Positions 26,208 to 36,364 of a stretch of DNA of 64,000 nt are shown in pieces. The stretch spans positions 1 to 64,000 of the forward strand of contig CAWJLA010000003.1 of the NCBI GenBank assembly GCA_963843605.1, given 5' to 3'. The notes below the pieces were generated by a model, which saw only the letters and a list, made by a program, of their open reading frames with translations, searched no databases and was not told the origin of the DNA. Position 1 is the first letter of the stretch. Each line of letters opens with the position of its first letter. A program made the position numbers and the translations under genes. Source of the stretch: FEN-1297 sp963843605. Its GTDB lineage: Bacteria; Bacteroidota; Ignavibacteria; Ignavibacteriales; Ignavibacteriaceae.

Positions 26208-27902
26208 TTATTTCTTTTGTCCTTTACTCCAGCTGTCCTTTAATGTAACAGTCCTGTTAAAAACCAGTCTTCCGCCTGATGTATCTTTGCTATCGGCACA
26301 AAAATATCCCAATCTTTCAAACTGAAAGCGCTCTCCCGGCTTTGCATCTTTAAGAAAAGGTTCCGTCAAAGCCTTTGTAATAACATGCAGAGATTCCGGA
26401 TTAAGAGATTCCAGCCAATTTTCGGATGAAGCAGGATCTTCAACATTAAACAGTCTGTCGTACAATCTGATCTCAGCCTTAACTGCATGCACTGCCGAAA
26501 CCCAGTGTATTGTTCCCTTAACTTTTTTATTGCTGTTGCCGCTTCCGCTTTTTGTTTCTGGGTCATATGAGCAATGAAGCTCGACAATCTCTCCGGCGCT
26601 GTTTTTAACAACTTCTTCGCATTTAATAATATACGCGTAACGGAGTCTTACTTCTCCTCCCGGAATAAGCCGGAAATACTTTTTCGGCGGATCTTCCATA
26701 AAATCGGATTTTTCAATAAATAATTCTCTTGTGAAAGGTATTTTTCTGGTACCCATACCGGCATCTTCGGGATTATTGATGCCTTCTAATTCTTCAGTTT
26801 GATTTTCGGGATAATTTACAATCACCACTTTTAAAGGATCAATTACTGCCATTGCGCGCTGGGCATTTTTGTTAAGATCTTCTCGAATGGCATATTCCAG
26901 TAGAGCAATATCTGTCATAGCATCACGCTTGGCTACCCCGATAATATCAGCAAAATTTCTTATTGATTCCGGAGTATACCCTCTTCTTCTCAAGCCGGAA
27001 ATAGTAGGCATCCGCGGATCATCCCAGCCGTCTACATGTTTATCATGAACAAGCTGAAGCAATTTTCTTTTACTCATTACGGTGTAATTTAGATTAAGCC
27101 GGGCAAATTCGATTTGCTGAGGATGATAGATTCCCAGAGATTCCAGGAACCAATCGTATAACGGCCGATGATTTTCGAATTCAAGAGTACAAATTGAATG
27201 AGTAACACCTTCGATCGAGTCTTCCAGTCCGTGCGCCCAGTCGTAAGTGGGATAAATGCACCATTTATTTCCCTGACGGTGATGTTCGGCGTGCACAATA
27301 CGGTACATTATAGGATCGCGCAGGTTTAAATTCGGCGAAGACATATCAATTTTGGCACGGAGTACTTTTTCACCGTTCCTGAACTCGCCGTTTTTCATCT
27401 TTATAAATAAATCTTTGTTTTCATTAATACTTCTTGAACGGGCAGGGCTATCCTTTCCCGGTTCAGTTAATGTACCCCTGTATTCTCTGATTTCATCTGC
27501 GGATAAATCATCAACATAAGCAAGACCTTTTTCAATGAGCAAACTTGCCCATTCGTACATTTGATCGAAATAATCGGAAGCAAAAAGTATTCTATCTTCA
27601 AAATCAGCTCCAAGCCATTTAACATCTTCTACTATTGAATCCACATATTCTTGTTCCTCTTTGCTTGGATTTGTATCGTCAAATCTTAAGTTAAATTTCC
27701 CTCTATAATCATTAGCTACACCGTAATTTAACAATATCGATTTAGCATGTCCGATATGTAAATAACCGTTCGGCTCAGGAGGAAACCTCGTATGTACCAG
27801 CCCTCCCCATTTGTTATTTTTCATATCTTCATCAATAATTTCCCTTATGAAATTTTTCGGCTTAGCGGAAATATTTCCGTTAATGTTTTTTGTCTCTTCC
27901 AT
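26208..27902 (-). CDS. glnS: Glutaminyl-tRNA synthetase
   Basis: A 564-residue class I synthetase. It has the HIGH motif in PPEPNGYLHIGHAKSI (about 41-56), the FDDTNPSKE segment, and the KMSKS region as VMSKRKL. The C-terminal anticodon-binding beta-barrels run from about 350 to 560 (IPFTRELFIEKSDF, FRLIPGGEVRLRYAYIIKC). GlnRS is of eukaryal origin and patchily distributed in bacteria; it is common in Bacteroidota. The gene faces gltX across a hairpin. Confidence 0.97.
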   Translation of the reverse strand: MEETKNINGNISAKPKNFIREIIDEDMKNNKWGGLVHTRFPPEPNGYLHIGHAKSILLNYGVANDYRGKFNLRFDDTNPSKEEQEYVDSIVEDVKWLGADFEDRILFASDYFDQMYEWASLLIEKGLAYVDDLSADEIREYRGTLTEPGKDSPARSRSINENKDLFIKMKNGEFRNGEKVLRAKIDMSSPNLNLRDPIMYRIVHAEHHRQGNKWCIYPTYDWAHGLEDSIEGVTHSICTLEFENHRPLYDWFLESLGIYHPQQIEFARLNLNYTVMSKRKLLQLVHDKHVDGWDDPRMPTISGLRRRGYTPESIRNFADIIGVAKRDAMTDIALLEYAIREDLNKNAQRAMAVIDPLKVVIVNYPENQTEELEGINNPEDAGMGTRKIPFTRELFIEKSDFMEDPPKKYFRLIPGGEVRLRYAYIIKCEEVVKNSAGEIVELHCSYDPETKSGSGNSNKKVKGTIHWVSAVHAVKAEIRLYDRLFNVEDPASSENWLESLNPESLHVITKALTEPFLKDAKPGERFQFERLGYFCADSKDTSGGRLVFNRTVTLKDSWSKGQKK

Positions 27903-28295
27903 GGTATTTATAAAATTAAATATTTGAATAATGTTGAGCTATAAACTTACATAAATAAAAATATTCGCTCAAATATTCAGTAAAATTTCTTAATATTATA
28001 AAGATCAATAAAAGGACGCGGGGATCTCAAAAATAAATGCCGATTGAATAGATATATTTGATTACGGGTTTATAAATAGCTGATTTTTGAAGATTAACTG
28101 CTTTTTTGATATTTAATTCGTTGCTTTGAATAGAGAAATTTTATTAAATTTGAGTTCTTTTATAAATAGTTCTTTGTTAATAATTTATTGTATATGTAAT
28201 GACGGCTACTCACACGGGCATGTTTTTTTATCATATAGCACAAAATCGTTATTTCATAAAGTTTTGTTTTTAATTAAAGTCTGACTTTATAATTT
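27903..28295. other. Intergenic region upstream of glnS and tRNA-Leu
   Basis: About 390 AT-rich bases. It must contain the promoters of glnS (minus) and tRNA-Leu (plus). I see no gene or repeat. Confidence 0.5.
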
Positions 28296-28381
28296 GCCGA
28301 AATGGCGGAATTGGTAGACGCGCTGGACTCAAAATCCAGTGGGGCTTACACCTCGTGCCGGTTCGAGTCCGGCTTTCGGTA
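28296..28381 (+). tRNA. tRNA-Leu (CAA)
   Basis: An 86-nt class II tRNA. The acceptor stem pairs GCCGAAA with TTTCGGT, the D arm contains TGGTAGACGC, and the anticodon stem CTGGA/TCCAG encloses CTCAAAA (anticodon CAA, leucine codon UUG). The long variable arm is GGGGCTTACACCTC and the T arm GGTTCGAGTCC. CCA is not encoded. Confidence 0.96.
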
Positions 28382-28705
28382 CGAAATTTCTATAATTCAT
28401 TGTAAAATAATAATTTCTTAAAATTCCTTTATTGTCGTCTGACAAATTCGTGACATTTTTTTAAATTTATAATTAAGGATTTTAAGGAATTTATTTTAGC
28501 ATACCTCTTATCCGAATTAACAAACTCCCGGGGGAAGGTCTAGTTTCTTACCAGTTAGATTACACAGTTAATGGAAAGTGAACTCGCAAAGCCGTCTTTT
28601 TTAATCGAAGTGAAACTGAGGAATTTAAGTACCGCATATTGGACAAATACAATTTTTCATTTCTTTATCAATTTTATTATTCATTAAAAAAATAATATAT
28701 AGCAT
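28382..28705. other. Intergenic region after tRNA-Leu
   Basis: About 320 bases between tRNA-Leu and the decayed yrdB-like gene. Nothing recognisable beyond AT-rich sequence; no credible reading frame on either strand. Confidence 0.5.
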
Positions 28706-29063
28706 TTATTTATTCTTTAGCAATTTCTCACCCGTCAAATACAATAATGCATGATGAATCATAGAAATAATAATCAACAGCAATCCAAGAAAATGTTGAC
28801 CGGTATAATAAATTGCCGAAGCTGCTAAGGCTGAAATTATTAAATTCTTGAATTAGTCGAAAAAGTTCCGGATTTAGACTTACCTGATGAAAATCTACGG
28901 CACCCCAAAATCCGAAACCTATTGACGGGATTAATATTGCTAATAGAATCTTCATTCCGGTCGTTTTTCCTAGAACATATCCCCAATAGCTCAAGCCGGC
29001 AACTATTCCGGTTTCCATTACTCCGCGTATGCCTAAGTTGATTATTTTTAATTTTTGAATCAT
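28706..29063 (-). pseudogene. YrdB-family (DUF2568) membrane protein, frameshifted
   Basis: The frame opens at ATG 29063, behind AAGAGAAAT, and encodes MIQKLKIINLGIRGVMETG through PELFRLIQE, a DUF2568-like small membrane protein. Near 28841-28851 the frame shifts. In the original frame the tail is hydrophilic and ends at 28728; in the next frame it continues LIISALAASAIYYTGQHF and HALLYLTGEKLLKNK, ending at 28706, which restores the expected transmembrane helices. So a one-base indel has broken the gene, unless it is a sequencing error. It starts 11 bp after the membrane protein gene upstream, so they once formed an operon. Confidence 0.75.
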
Positions 29064-29073
29064 GCTATTTCTC

Positions 29074-29793
29074 TTATAAATTTTCAGAAGAAGCTGTTTG
29101 TGCAATTATTTCATCTTCAGCATTAATATTCCATCCCAATCTCGAATCCAGCCATCCGCATAATACAATCAACAATAGCATTAATAGCGTTGATAGTCCT
29201 AACGACAAAGTGAATACATCTGAAATTAGCAGCATCAGCATAGTTATTCCGGTTACCCCTGAAGCCAGTATGGCTCTTAATGGTATTCCGCCTTTTTTAT
29301 TACTCGCCTTGGGTGCATTTCTTGCACTTTTATAATAAAGATAAGCACCGCCGACTACTAATAGTAATTCCAGCATTGCACTAACTGCCGGGATGTTCCA
29401 TAATCCAAAGCCTAACAATGGTAAATTGCCTGCATTTCCCGGAAATATCGGCAGATCCGGTCTATGTACAATTAAATCCAACATCCAATGTGAAAATGTG
29501 ACTGCGGCAATTACAATTCCGGTTCTATTATTCCACACCCACTTTGCTAATAATCCGGCAATAGCCGAAATGATTATTGCACCAACTAAAGAATGGCTGT
29601 AATAGGCATGTATAATAACCGCACCGTATGCCGGATGTGTCGGATTTATTGGTGTGAAACTTTCAATTCCTGAAGAAACAAGAATTATGAAAACAATATC
29701 AAGTAAATAAGTACTAAACATTAATGCCCATAGCGGTACTTTTGGTGCTTTAGATTTTACTGCTGCTGCAAAACCAAAATGTCCAGCCGTCAT
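29074..29793 (-). CDS. Multi-pass membrane protein, putative YdjM-like hydrolase
   Basis: A 239-residue inner-membrane protein with about six predicted membrane helices, including LLDIVFIILVSSGIE, IIISAIAGLLAKWVW and ILASGVTGITMLMLLISDVF. His residues fall in membrane-adjacent positions (IIHAYYSHSLVG, TFSHWMLDLIVHRPD). The SHS and SHWMLDL-HRPD pattern is like the membrane-bound metal-dependent hydrolase family (YdjM/YfhO-like). Substrate unknown. It is followed by the frameshifted yrdB-like gene. Confidence 0.6.
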   Translation of the reverse strand: MTAGHFGFAAAVKSKAPKVPLWALMFSTYLLDIVFIILVSSGIESFTPINPTHPAYGAVIIHAYYSHSLVGAIIISAIAGLLAKWVWNNRTGIVIAAVTFSHWMLDLIVHRPDLPIFPGNAGNLPLLGFGLWNIPAVSAMLELLLVVGGAYLYYKSARNAPKASNKKGGIPLRAILASGVTGITMLMLLISDVFTLSLGLSTLLMLLLIVLCGWLDSRLGWNINAEDEIIAQTASSENL

Positions 29794-29900
29794 TTTTGAA
29801 TTTTCCTTTCTTTTATTTTTATTAAATAACCTTCATCTTAATACTGTGTTAATCTTAGTTCCATATATTGAGACAAAGAATATTATTAAAAATATTATAT

Positions 29901-30233
29901 TCAGCTCTTTGTCGGCCGATAACCGGAGGTGAGAATGAAAACAGTTGATATTATTAATAATGCTCCTGCAGAAAATATTAGATCTTCGGAATTAAAACTC
30001 AATCCAAGTGAATTGATAGATCGGTTATCTAAGAGTATTAAAAACAGGAAAATAATTCCTAAAACAAAGATATTACTGACTTCCCCAATGATTAGAGTAA
30101 TATTTGAAATACGACTTTTCATCGACTTCAAATCACCACCGGCTTTTTTTATTAGAATAGTAGCTATGTCCGCAATTGTAATATAAACTAGGATTGCAAG
30201 ACTTATTCTTATAAAAGGTAATAAAGTAATCAA
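29901..30233 (-). pseudogene. Truncated membrane protein, likely N-terminal fragment of a CPBP/CAAX-type protease
   Basis: A 110-residue frame with three hydrophobic segments. The stretch RSINSLGLSFNSEDLIFSAG resembles the region that precedes the catalytic domain in CPBP-family intramembrane proteases. The frame then ends in SGYRPTKS with none of the EExxxR or HxxxH motifs. I infer a C-terminal truncation. It could instead be a small intact membrane protein. Confidence 0.45.
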
Positions 30234-30570
30234 GACTCTTACTTTTTGTTTAAATATTTGTAGTATTGTTTTTTCTAGGAAATAGAGATCAGAATTAGAA
30301 TTAATTTCAGCTGATTTATCCGCGTTTGTAGTTTTATAATATAATTTTATTTGAAAATGTCAATCTCAATTTGAGGTTCGGCACAAATAAACTTAAATGT
30401 AGAGTAAAAAAATATATAAACTGACTATAAAGATTTAATAATTAATTAAACGTTTTATTTAATGAAATAACTTATTACAATTATCTACTCCATGCAAAAT
30501 GAGCAAATTGGCTCAAGCAATATTTTTATAAATATGTATATTTGTATTTTCGAATAAAGTTCAATAAGTA
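30234..30570. other. Intergenic region
   Basis: About 340 AT-rich bases between divergent decaying genes; no gene or repeat recognised. Confidence 0.5.
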
Positions 30571-31976
30571 ATGGCTCTTTATTTTCAAATCTTTTTTACT
30601 ACTCTCGCCTTATCTTTCTGTATTTTCCATTTTATACTTTACTTTTATAATCGGCAATTTAAGAACAACTTATTTTTCGCCATCTTTCTTTTTCTGTACG
30701 CTCTAAACATCTTTTTTGATTACCAGTCTTCTTTGGCATCCCAAAGTCAAAGCCTTTTCTTTTTACGGCTTCATAGTTTAGTTATGACATATAATCCTCC
30801 TTTTGCTCTTCTCTTCCTGTACTATTCTTTTGATTTTAAAATTCCTAAATATTTCTGGTTACTAGTTATTGCGTTAGCAGTCACTGGATTTTTGGCGGTA
30901 CTTAATCCTTATAAGTATTTTACATTTGTTCAGATACCTTTAATATTTGTAATCTTAGAGGTGGTTAGAATTTTTGTTTCAGCAATCAAAAATAAAAGAA
31001 ATGACAACTGGATTATTGCATCTGGCTTTATACTATTATCTATTTTCTCATCGTATGATATATTTATGGATCTGAATGTTATCCTTCCTATTGATGGTAT
31101 TGTAAACGGCTATCCTTTTGGTTTTGTATGCCTCATTTTTTACGCTTCTATTTATCTTGCGAGGGATTTTTCCAGGGCAAATAAAAATATTCTCATTAAA
31201 GAGCGCGAAGCAAAGAAAATGGAGATCGCTCAAAAAGTTCTTGAAGCTGAAGATAATAGGAAAACATTTGAACTTAAGGAAGCACGGGACGTGCGGCTTT
31301 CCCTTTTACCGCAATTTATAACCAAAATTCAAAATTATGAATTTTATTTTGAAATGCACCCGGCCACAGAAATTGGTGGAGATTATTTTGATTATAAAGT
31401 TCCCGATGAGGTGAAATTTCCCTTTTCATCGGCGATGCTACAAACCATGGTATGAAAGCAGGAATGATGGTGTCCATTATGAAAAGTATGTTTCTTTCTC
31501 TTGTGAACAATTTTATTATTCAAGAATTTTTAAATCGTTGTTCAAAAATCATAAAACAGATGAAATTAAATAACCTTTTTATGGCACTAATGATAATAAA
31601 GTTTAATGACACCAGGCTGAAAATATCTTCGGCCGGCATTCCTCCCATGTTAATCTACCGAATGAATGCTGGCTTGATTGAAGAAATTATTATAAAAGGT
31701 ATGCCATTGGGTGCATTCGTATCATTCCCGTATGAAATAGTTGAAACTTAACTGAATAAAGGAGACACAGTTCTATTGATGACGGACGGAATTCTGGAAT
31801 TATTCAATAATAAAAAAGAATTATTCGGCATTGACAAATTGGAAATAATTTTTAAAGAAAATGCTAATAAACCTGTCAAAGAGATAATTGAAAGCATCAT
31901 GGATAAAAGTAAAGAATGGAGCGGGGACGAAAAACAGAACGACGATATTACCTTTGGATCTTTCAAACTCATATAA
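30571..31976 (+). pseudogene. Membrane-anchored SpoIIE-type (PP2C) phosphatase, broken
   Basis: The N-terminus has six or seven membrane helices (about residues 1-210), like a 7TM sensor module. A coiled-coil linker (EREAKKMEIAQKVLEAED) and the start of a PP2C phosphatase domain follow (ARDVRLSLLPQ, ATEIGGDYFDY). The frame then shifts between about 31405 and 31425: the following conserved part, FIGDATNHGMKAGMMVSIMK, is read in another frame. A TAA at 31749-31751 interrupts that second frame, after which KGDTVLLMTDGILELF and DDITFGSFKL complete the domain. Two independent lesions make this a pseudogene. Such proteins normally act in partner-switching control of anti-sigma factors. Confidence 0.85.
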
Positions 31977-32019
31977 ATTAATCATTATCTTACCGCAAAA
32001 AACACTCCATTGGATTCAG

Positions 32020-33638
32020 TCATTTAACTATACGTAAATTTTCTTGAGAATTTATCAGATCCATTGTATCTCTCAATACTCCTAAAGATCTTTGGCTTAG
32101 GAGATCTATTTTTATTAATCCCATATCTTCGATGGAATACATATCGGGCTGAGTAATTATTAGACCGAGTCCCTTATTTTTTGCGTACTCTAAAGCGGTA
32201 TAATCCGTTACCGGGGTAGGAGTAATTATTATCCCGCTTGGGTGAATGCTTAAATGTCTCGGGAAGCCAGCTATTTTAGCTGCTATTTCAACTATTGACC
32301 TCCAGGGCTCAATCTTAAAATTTACTCTTCTGGATTCGGGAAACATTTCCGATATATTCGGCAAATTCCGGGCATCAGTCCACGGAATGTATTTACTGTA
32401 CTTGGATATTTCATCATTGCTAAAACCAAAGACCTTTGCAACTTCCCTGAAAGCCGATCTTGCTCTGAAAGTTACTGTAGTGGAAATCATAGCAACGTTT
32501 TCATATCCGTATTTATCGAATACATATTTCACTATTTCATCGCGTTCCTTCCATGAAAAATCTATATCTATATCCGGAGGACTGCTTCTTCCTTTATTAA
32601 GGAATCTTTCAAAGAATAAATTATGTTCGATGGGATCCACCTTTGTTAACCCGAGACAATATGCTGCAATACTGTTTGCTACCGAACCTCTTCCTATAAA
32701 CAGCATTCCTCTTTTTTGTGCTTCATTTACAATATCACGGACAATTAAAAAATATTCTGTGAATTTTAATTCGGATATAATATTCAGTTCTTTCGCCAGT
32801 CTTTGCAAATGAACTTCTTTTACTTCCGGATAAATTTTATGCAGCCCGGCGTGGGTCTCTTCCCATAGCAAAGAGTAAGCACTTTTATTTCCGGGCATTT
32901 CGTATTTCGGGAATTTGTACTCCCCCAAATTCAGATCAACATTGCAATTATCCGCTATTATCTCCGAATTTTCTATCGCTTCCCTGTGGTTCTGCCATTT
33001 TCTATTCATCCAATCGGAATCCCGCAAGTAAAATTCTTCATCGGTAATATCATCCGGAGATATATTTTCAATTGTAGTATTATGTTTAATAGCCGATAGT
33101 ACTTTGTGTATTCTGTGGTTCTCTTTTTTAAAAAATATACCGGATTAGTTGCAACGATTTTGATCCCGAATGAATTTGCAAATTCCATAATTTTCAAAGT
33201 ATTGTTGCGGTGTGATTTTGTAGCAATAACTTCTGCAAATATATTCTCTTTTTTACGTGCCGTTTTTAACAATTCTATTGAGGGGGTAATAAAGTACAAA
33301 TTATTAAACTCTGTATTAATAATGCCGGTGAGAGAAAAATCTTCATTTAATTTTCTCGAAGTAATAATTTTACATAACTCCGAGTATCCTTTGTTATTTT
33401 TAGCCAGCATTAATGTATAAATATCCTTTTCGGCAGGATCGGTAATATATGCCCCCAATATTGGTTTTATTCCGGCTTCTGTGCATAGTTTGAAAAACTT
33501 GATCAATCCGTACATACCGTCGGAATCGGTTAAGGCAAGAGTTTTAATTTTTTCCTTTTGCGCATATTCAACAATAGATTCAACAGATGATGCACCGGAA
33601 AGTAAAGTATAGTTTGAATGTATATGTAAATGTATCAT
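32020..33638 (-). pseudogene. dnaE2: DnaE2-like error-prone polymerase III alpha subunit, frameshifted and truncated
   Basis: The 5' part encodes a PHP domain (MIHLHIHSNYTLLSGASSVE, ALTDSDGMYGLIKF). Near 33124-33129, in a run of six A on the coding strand, the frame shifts by one. The correct continuation (KENHRIHKVLSAIKHNTT ... EEFYLRDSDWM) is in the frame that forms the second part, to 32020. That part carries the palm domain with catalytic Asp in PDIDIDF and the third Asp in MGLIKIDLLSQRSLG. It stops soon afterwards, so fingers, beta-clamp and OB-fold regions are absent: about 540 residues in place of about 1000. A functional polymerase is not possible. The stop lies 44 bp from the end of the broken phosphatase, suggesting a deletion joined them. 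Confidence 0.87.
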
Positions 33639-33656
33639 TTTTATTATTTCACAAAA

Positions 33657-33697
33657 AAGCCCGTAATTGTTTAATTAAAATTAAAAATTACAGGCTT
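33657..33697 (-). terminator. Rho-independent terminator after purD
   Basis: On the minus strand a long imperfect stem AAGCCTGTAATT / AATTACGGGCTT is followed by TTTTTTG, about 25 bp after the purD stop. It is well placed to end the glycosyltransferase-purD transcript. Confidence 0.75.
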
Positions 33698-33721
33698 AAA
33701 TGAAATATTGATTTATAATAA

Positions 33722-35002
33722 CTAGGTTTTATTTATTGCCTTATCAGCAATATCCTTTCTGAAATAAATCCCTTTAAAAGATATATTTTTAAGTGCATTA
33801 TATGCTTTCAGCTTAGCCATTTCCAAATTATTCTCTTTAATAACTGAAGTAATACCCAGTACTCTGCCTCCGCTTGTCACTATTCCTTCGTTACTTCGCA
33901 TAGTACCGGCATGATAAACGATAATCTCTTCTCCCGGAATATCCAATCCCTCAATCAAATATCCTTTTTCATAATGTCCCGGATACCCTTCGGAAGCAGC
34001 AACTACACATACCGATGAGCCTCCGCCGTACTTAACCGCATTTTTATCTAAATGCCCCGTAGCGGCTGAATAAAGAAATTTAAGAAAATCGCCTTCTAAT
34101 AGAGGAAGCACAGCTTGAGTTTCAGGATCTCCGAAGCGGCAGTTAAATTCGACAACTTCGGCAGAATTGTCTTTTATCATTAATCCGCAATACAGACAAC
34201 CTACAAAACGGCGTCCTTCTTTTTTCATCCCGTCAATAACAGGACGGATTATTTTTTCCTCGACATATTTCAATATATCTCCGGTTACCACAGGAGCGGG
34301 AGAATAAGCTCCCATTCCGCCTGTATTTTTACCGGTATCGTTATCGCCTATTCTCTTATGATCCTGTGCAGACGGCAGACATAAATATTCTTCTCCGTCA
34401 GTAATCGCAAATATAGAGGCCTCTTCGCCGTATAAAAATTCTTCAACTACAACCTTATCGCCGGACGTTCCGAACTTTCTATCTATAAAAATCTCTTGTA
34501 ATCCCTCTTTGGCTTCCTTAAAATTATTACAGATTAAAACTCCTTTGCCCGCCGCCAATCCGTCTGCTTTAATTACGCAGGGATAATCATGATTTTTGAG
34601 ATAATCAATTGCCTGCTTATATTGTCCCGAATCAAACTCCCGGTATTCTGCGGTGGGAATAAGGTATTTTTTCATCAAATGTTTTGCAAAAGATTTATGA
34701 GCTTCAATTTCCGCAGCATTTTTATCCGGTCCGAAAACCTTCACCCCTTTTTGTCTGAGATAATCGGACAAACCGTTGACAAGCGGAATCTCCGGCCCTA
34801 TTACTGCCAGTTCAATATTGTTTTCAAGACAAAAATTATAAACGGCTTCAAAATTATTTTGGTCGATTGATATATTCCCGCCTAAATTTTCAGTCCCCGG
34901 GTTACCGGGCATAATAAATAATTTAGTAAGAATAGGACTTTGATTAATTTTATAGGCCAGTGCGTGTTCTCTTCCGCCGGATCCGATAAGCAAGACATTC
35001 AT
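33722..35002 (-). CDS. purD: Phosphoribosylamine--glycine ligase (GAR synthetase)
   Basis: A 426-residue ATP-grasp ligase that joins glycine to phosphoribosylamine, the second step of purine synthesis. It has the N-terminal VLLIGSGGREHALAYKI and MPGNPGTENLGGN, the ATP-grasp core with KADGLAAGKGV (about 145), the VVEEFLYGEEASIFAITDG segment, QDHKRIGDNDTGKNTGGMG and EFNCRFGDPETQ. Length is normal. Its ATG shares a base with the stop of the upstream glycosyltransferase (TAATG), so translation is coupled. Confidence 0.97.
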   Translation of the reverse strand: MNVLLIGSGGREHALAYKINQSPILTKLFIMPGNPGTENLGGNISIDQNNFEAVYNFCLENNIELAVIGPEIPLVNGLSDYLRQKGVKVFGPDKNAAEIEAHKSFAKHLMKKYLIPTAEYREFDSGQYKQAIDYLKNHDYPCVIKADGLAAGKGVLICNNFKEAKEGLQEIFIDRKFGTSGDKVVVEEFLYGEEASIFAITDGEEYLCLPSAQDHKRIGDNDTGKNTGGMGAYSPAPVVTGDILKYVEEKIIRPVIDGMKKEGRRFVGCLYCGLMIKDNSAEVVEFNCRFGDPETQAVLPLLEGDFLKFLYSAATGHLDKNAVKYGGGSSVCVVAASEGYPGHYEKGYLIEGLDIPGEEIIVYHAGTMRSNEGIVTSGGRVLGITSVIKENNLEMAKLKAYNALKNISFKGIYFRKDIADKAINKT

Positions 35003-36285
35003 TATATAACATCCTTTACTAGGAACTGAAATTGCTTAGTCAGTTGTTCGGTTAAGAAGTCTCTTCTATGTTTCTCGATAAATTCTTCATCAGGTATAGG
35101 AAATTTTTTAGCTGTGTAGAGCTGATAAGTTTTTAGGATGGTATTCTTGATCTCATTTACATTGTAAGGATCCGTAATAAAGGCAGCTTTGTATTCGAGC
35201 GCAGCAGATTTAACCGCACCGTCCGGTAAAGAAGCTATAATTGGTTTCCTTGTTCCGAAATATTCGAACAATTTACCGGTTGATATTGTGTCTGCATTTC
35301 TCCCCTTCCCTACCATCATCCATAGAACATCGCTTGCTACTAATTTAGACAAAGCTTCCTTATGATTTAAATATCCGTATTCTTTTACAAATTCCTGAAG
35401 TTTGAGTTTCTTAATAAGCTTTCTGTTTTCATTCCTTAAAAATCCAAGAAAGTGCAATTCAATATTTGCCGCTACATCAGGTCTTTCCACAGTAAGCTGC
35501 TTAAATGCAGCTAAAAAATATTTTGGAGTAATAAACTCATAAAACAGCCCTGCATATGTCAGCCACATTTTATTATTAATCTTTGGTTCAACTTGAAGGT
35601 TTTCAAAATCCGACGGATCAAAACCCTGAGAAATAATATAAATATCTTCGAAAGTCAGGAACTTATATCTATTAATTATTTTTTCCTTCATCCGTCTGTT
35701 AATAGCAATAATTTTATCGGCGGCACGATGAGCAGCGTACTCCATTTTTTTGTGTAAATATTTATGAAAAGGTGTCGGATAAAAAGCGAACTGATTACCG
35801 TACCATAGATCCCGGTAGTCTACAACCAGCGGAAGGTTGAACTCTTTTTTCAGCTGGATTGCAGTGCTTATAGAAGAAAAAGGAGGAGCAGTAACGAATA
35901 AAAGATTATATTCATCTTTTTTTAATAATTCACGGGCAACTTCCAGCGCTTTCTTTGACCAGCTTTTTTTATTGTCAGGTATGAAAAATGTATTGCTTAT
36001 CCGGCTTAGATTTTTCCTTATAAATTCCGGAGGCATTTTTACTGTACCGTATTTTGACAGTTTTGTATTAACGTCGCTGCCGCCAGTTCTGACAATTTTA
36101 ATTCCCGCTTCTTTTGCTTCACTTAAAAGTGAACTATCGTGAGCATAATAACCGGTTGCTGCAGAAGTAAGAACCGTAGGCTCCCAGTTATAATTTTTCA
36201 TATATTTGGTAAACTTCAACGTCCGCTGAACTCCGCTTAAACCCATCGGCGGAAAATAATATGCAATAACTAAAACTTTATACAT
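35002..36285 (-). CDS. Glycosyltransferase, family 4 type
   Basis: A 427-residue cytoplasmic GT-B enzyme. The N-terminus reads VLVIAYYFPPMGLSGVQRTLKF, typical of GT4 acceptor domains, followed by a LLFVTAPPFSSISTA strand; the donor domain ends with GKLFEYFGTRKPIIASLPDGA, the sugar-nucleotide binding loop with its Glu. Substrate unknown; envelope polysaccharide or glycolipid synthesis is likely. It is translationally coupled to purD, an unrelated function, and guaB lies upstream in the same direction. Confidence 0.85.
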   Translation of the reverse strand: MYKVLVIAYYFPPMGLSGVQRTLKFTKYMKNYNWEPTVLTSAATGYYAHDSSLLSEAKEAGIKIVRTGGSDVNTKLSKYGTVKMPPEFIRKNLSRISNTFFIPDNKKSWSKKALEVARELLKKDEYNLLFVTAPPFSSISTAIQLKKEFNLPLVVDYRDLWYGNQFAFYPTPFHKYLHKKMEYAAHRAADKIIAINRRMKEKIINRYKFLTFEDIYIISQGFDPSDFENLQVEPKINNKMWLTYAGLFYEFITPKYFLAAFKQLTVERPDVAANIELHFLGFLRNENRKLIKKLKLQEFVKEYGYLNHKEALSKLVASDVLWMMVGKGRNADTISTGKLFEYFGTRKPIIASLPDGAVKSAALEYKAAFITDPYNVNEIKNTILKTYQLYTAKKFPIPDEEFIEKHRRDFLTEQLTKQFQFLVKDVI

Positions 36286-36364
36286 TATATTTAAAATAAA
36301 CCCAAAAATTTCTAAAATTAAGCTTCTAAATATATTCCTATTTTACTTAAAATGTGAAATTTTA

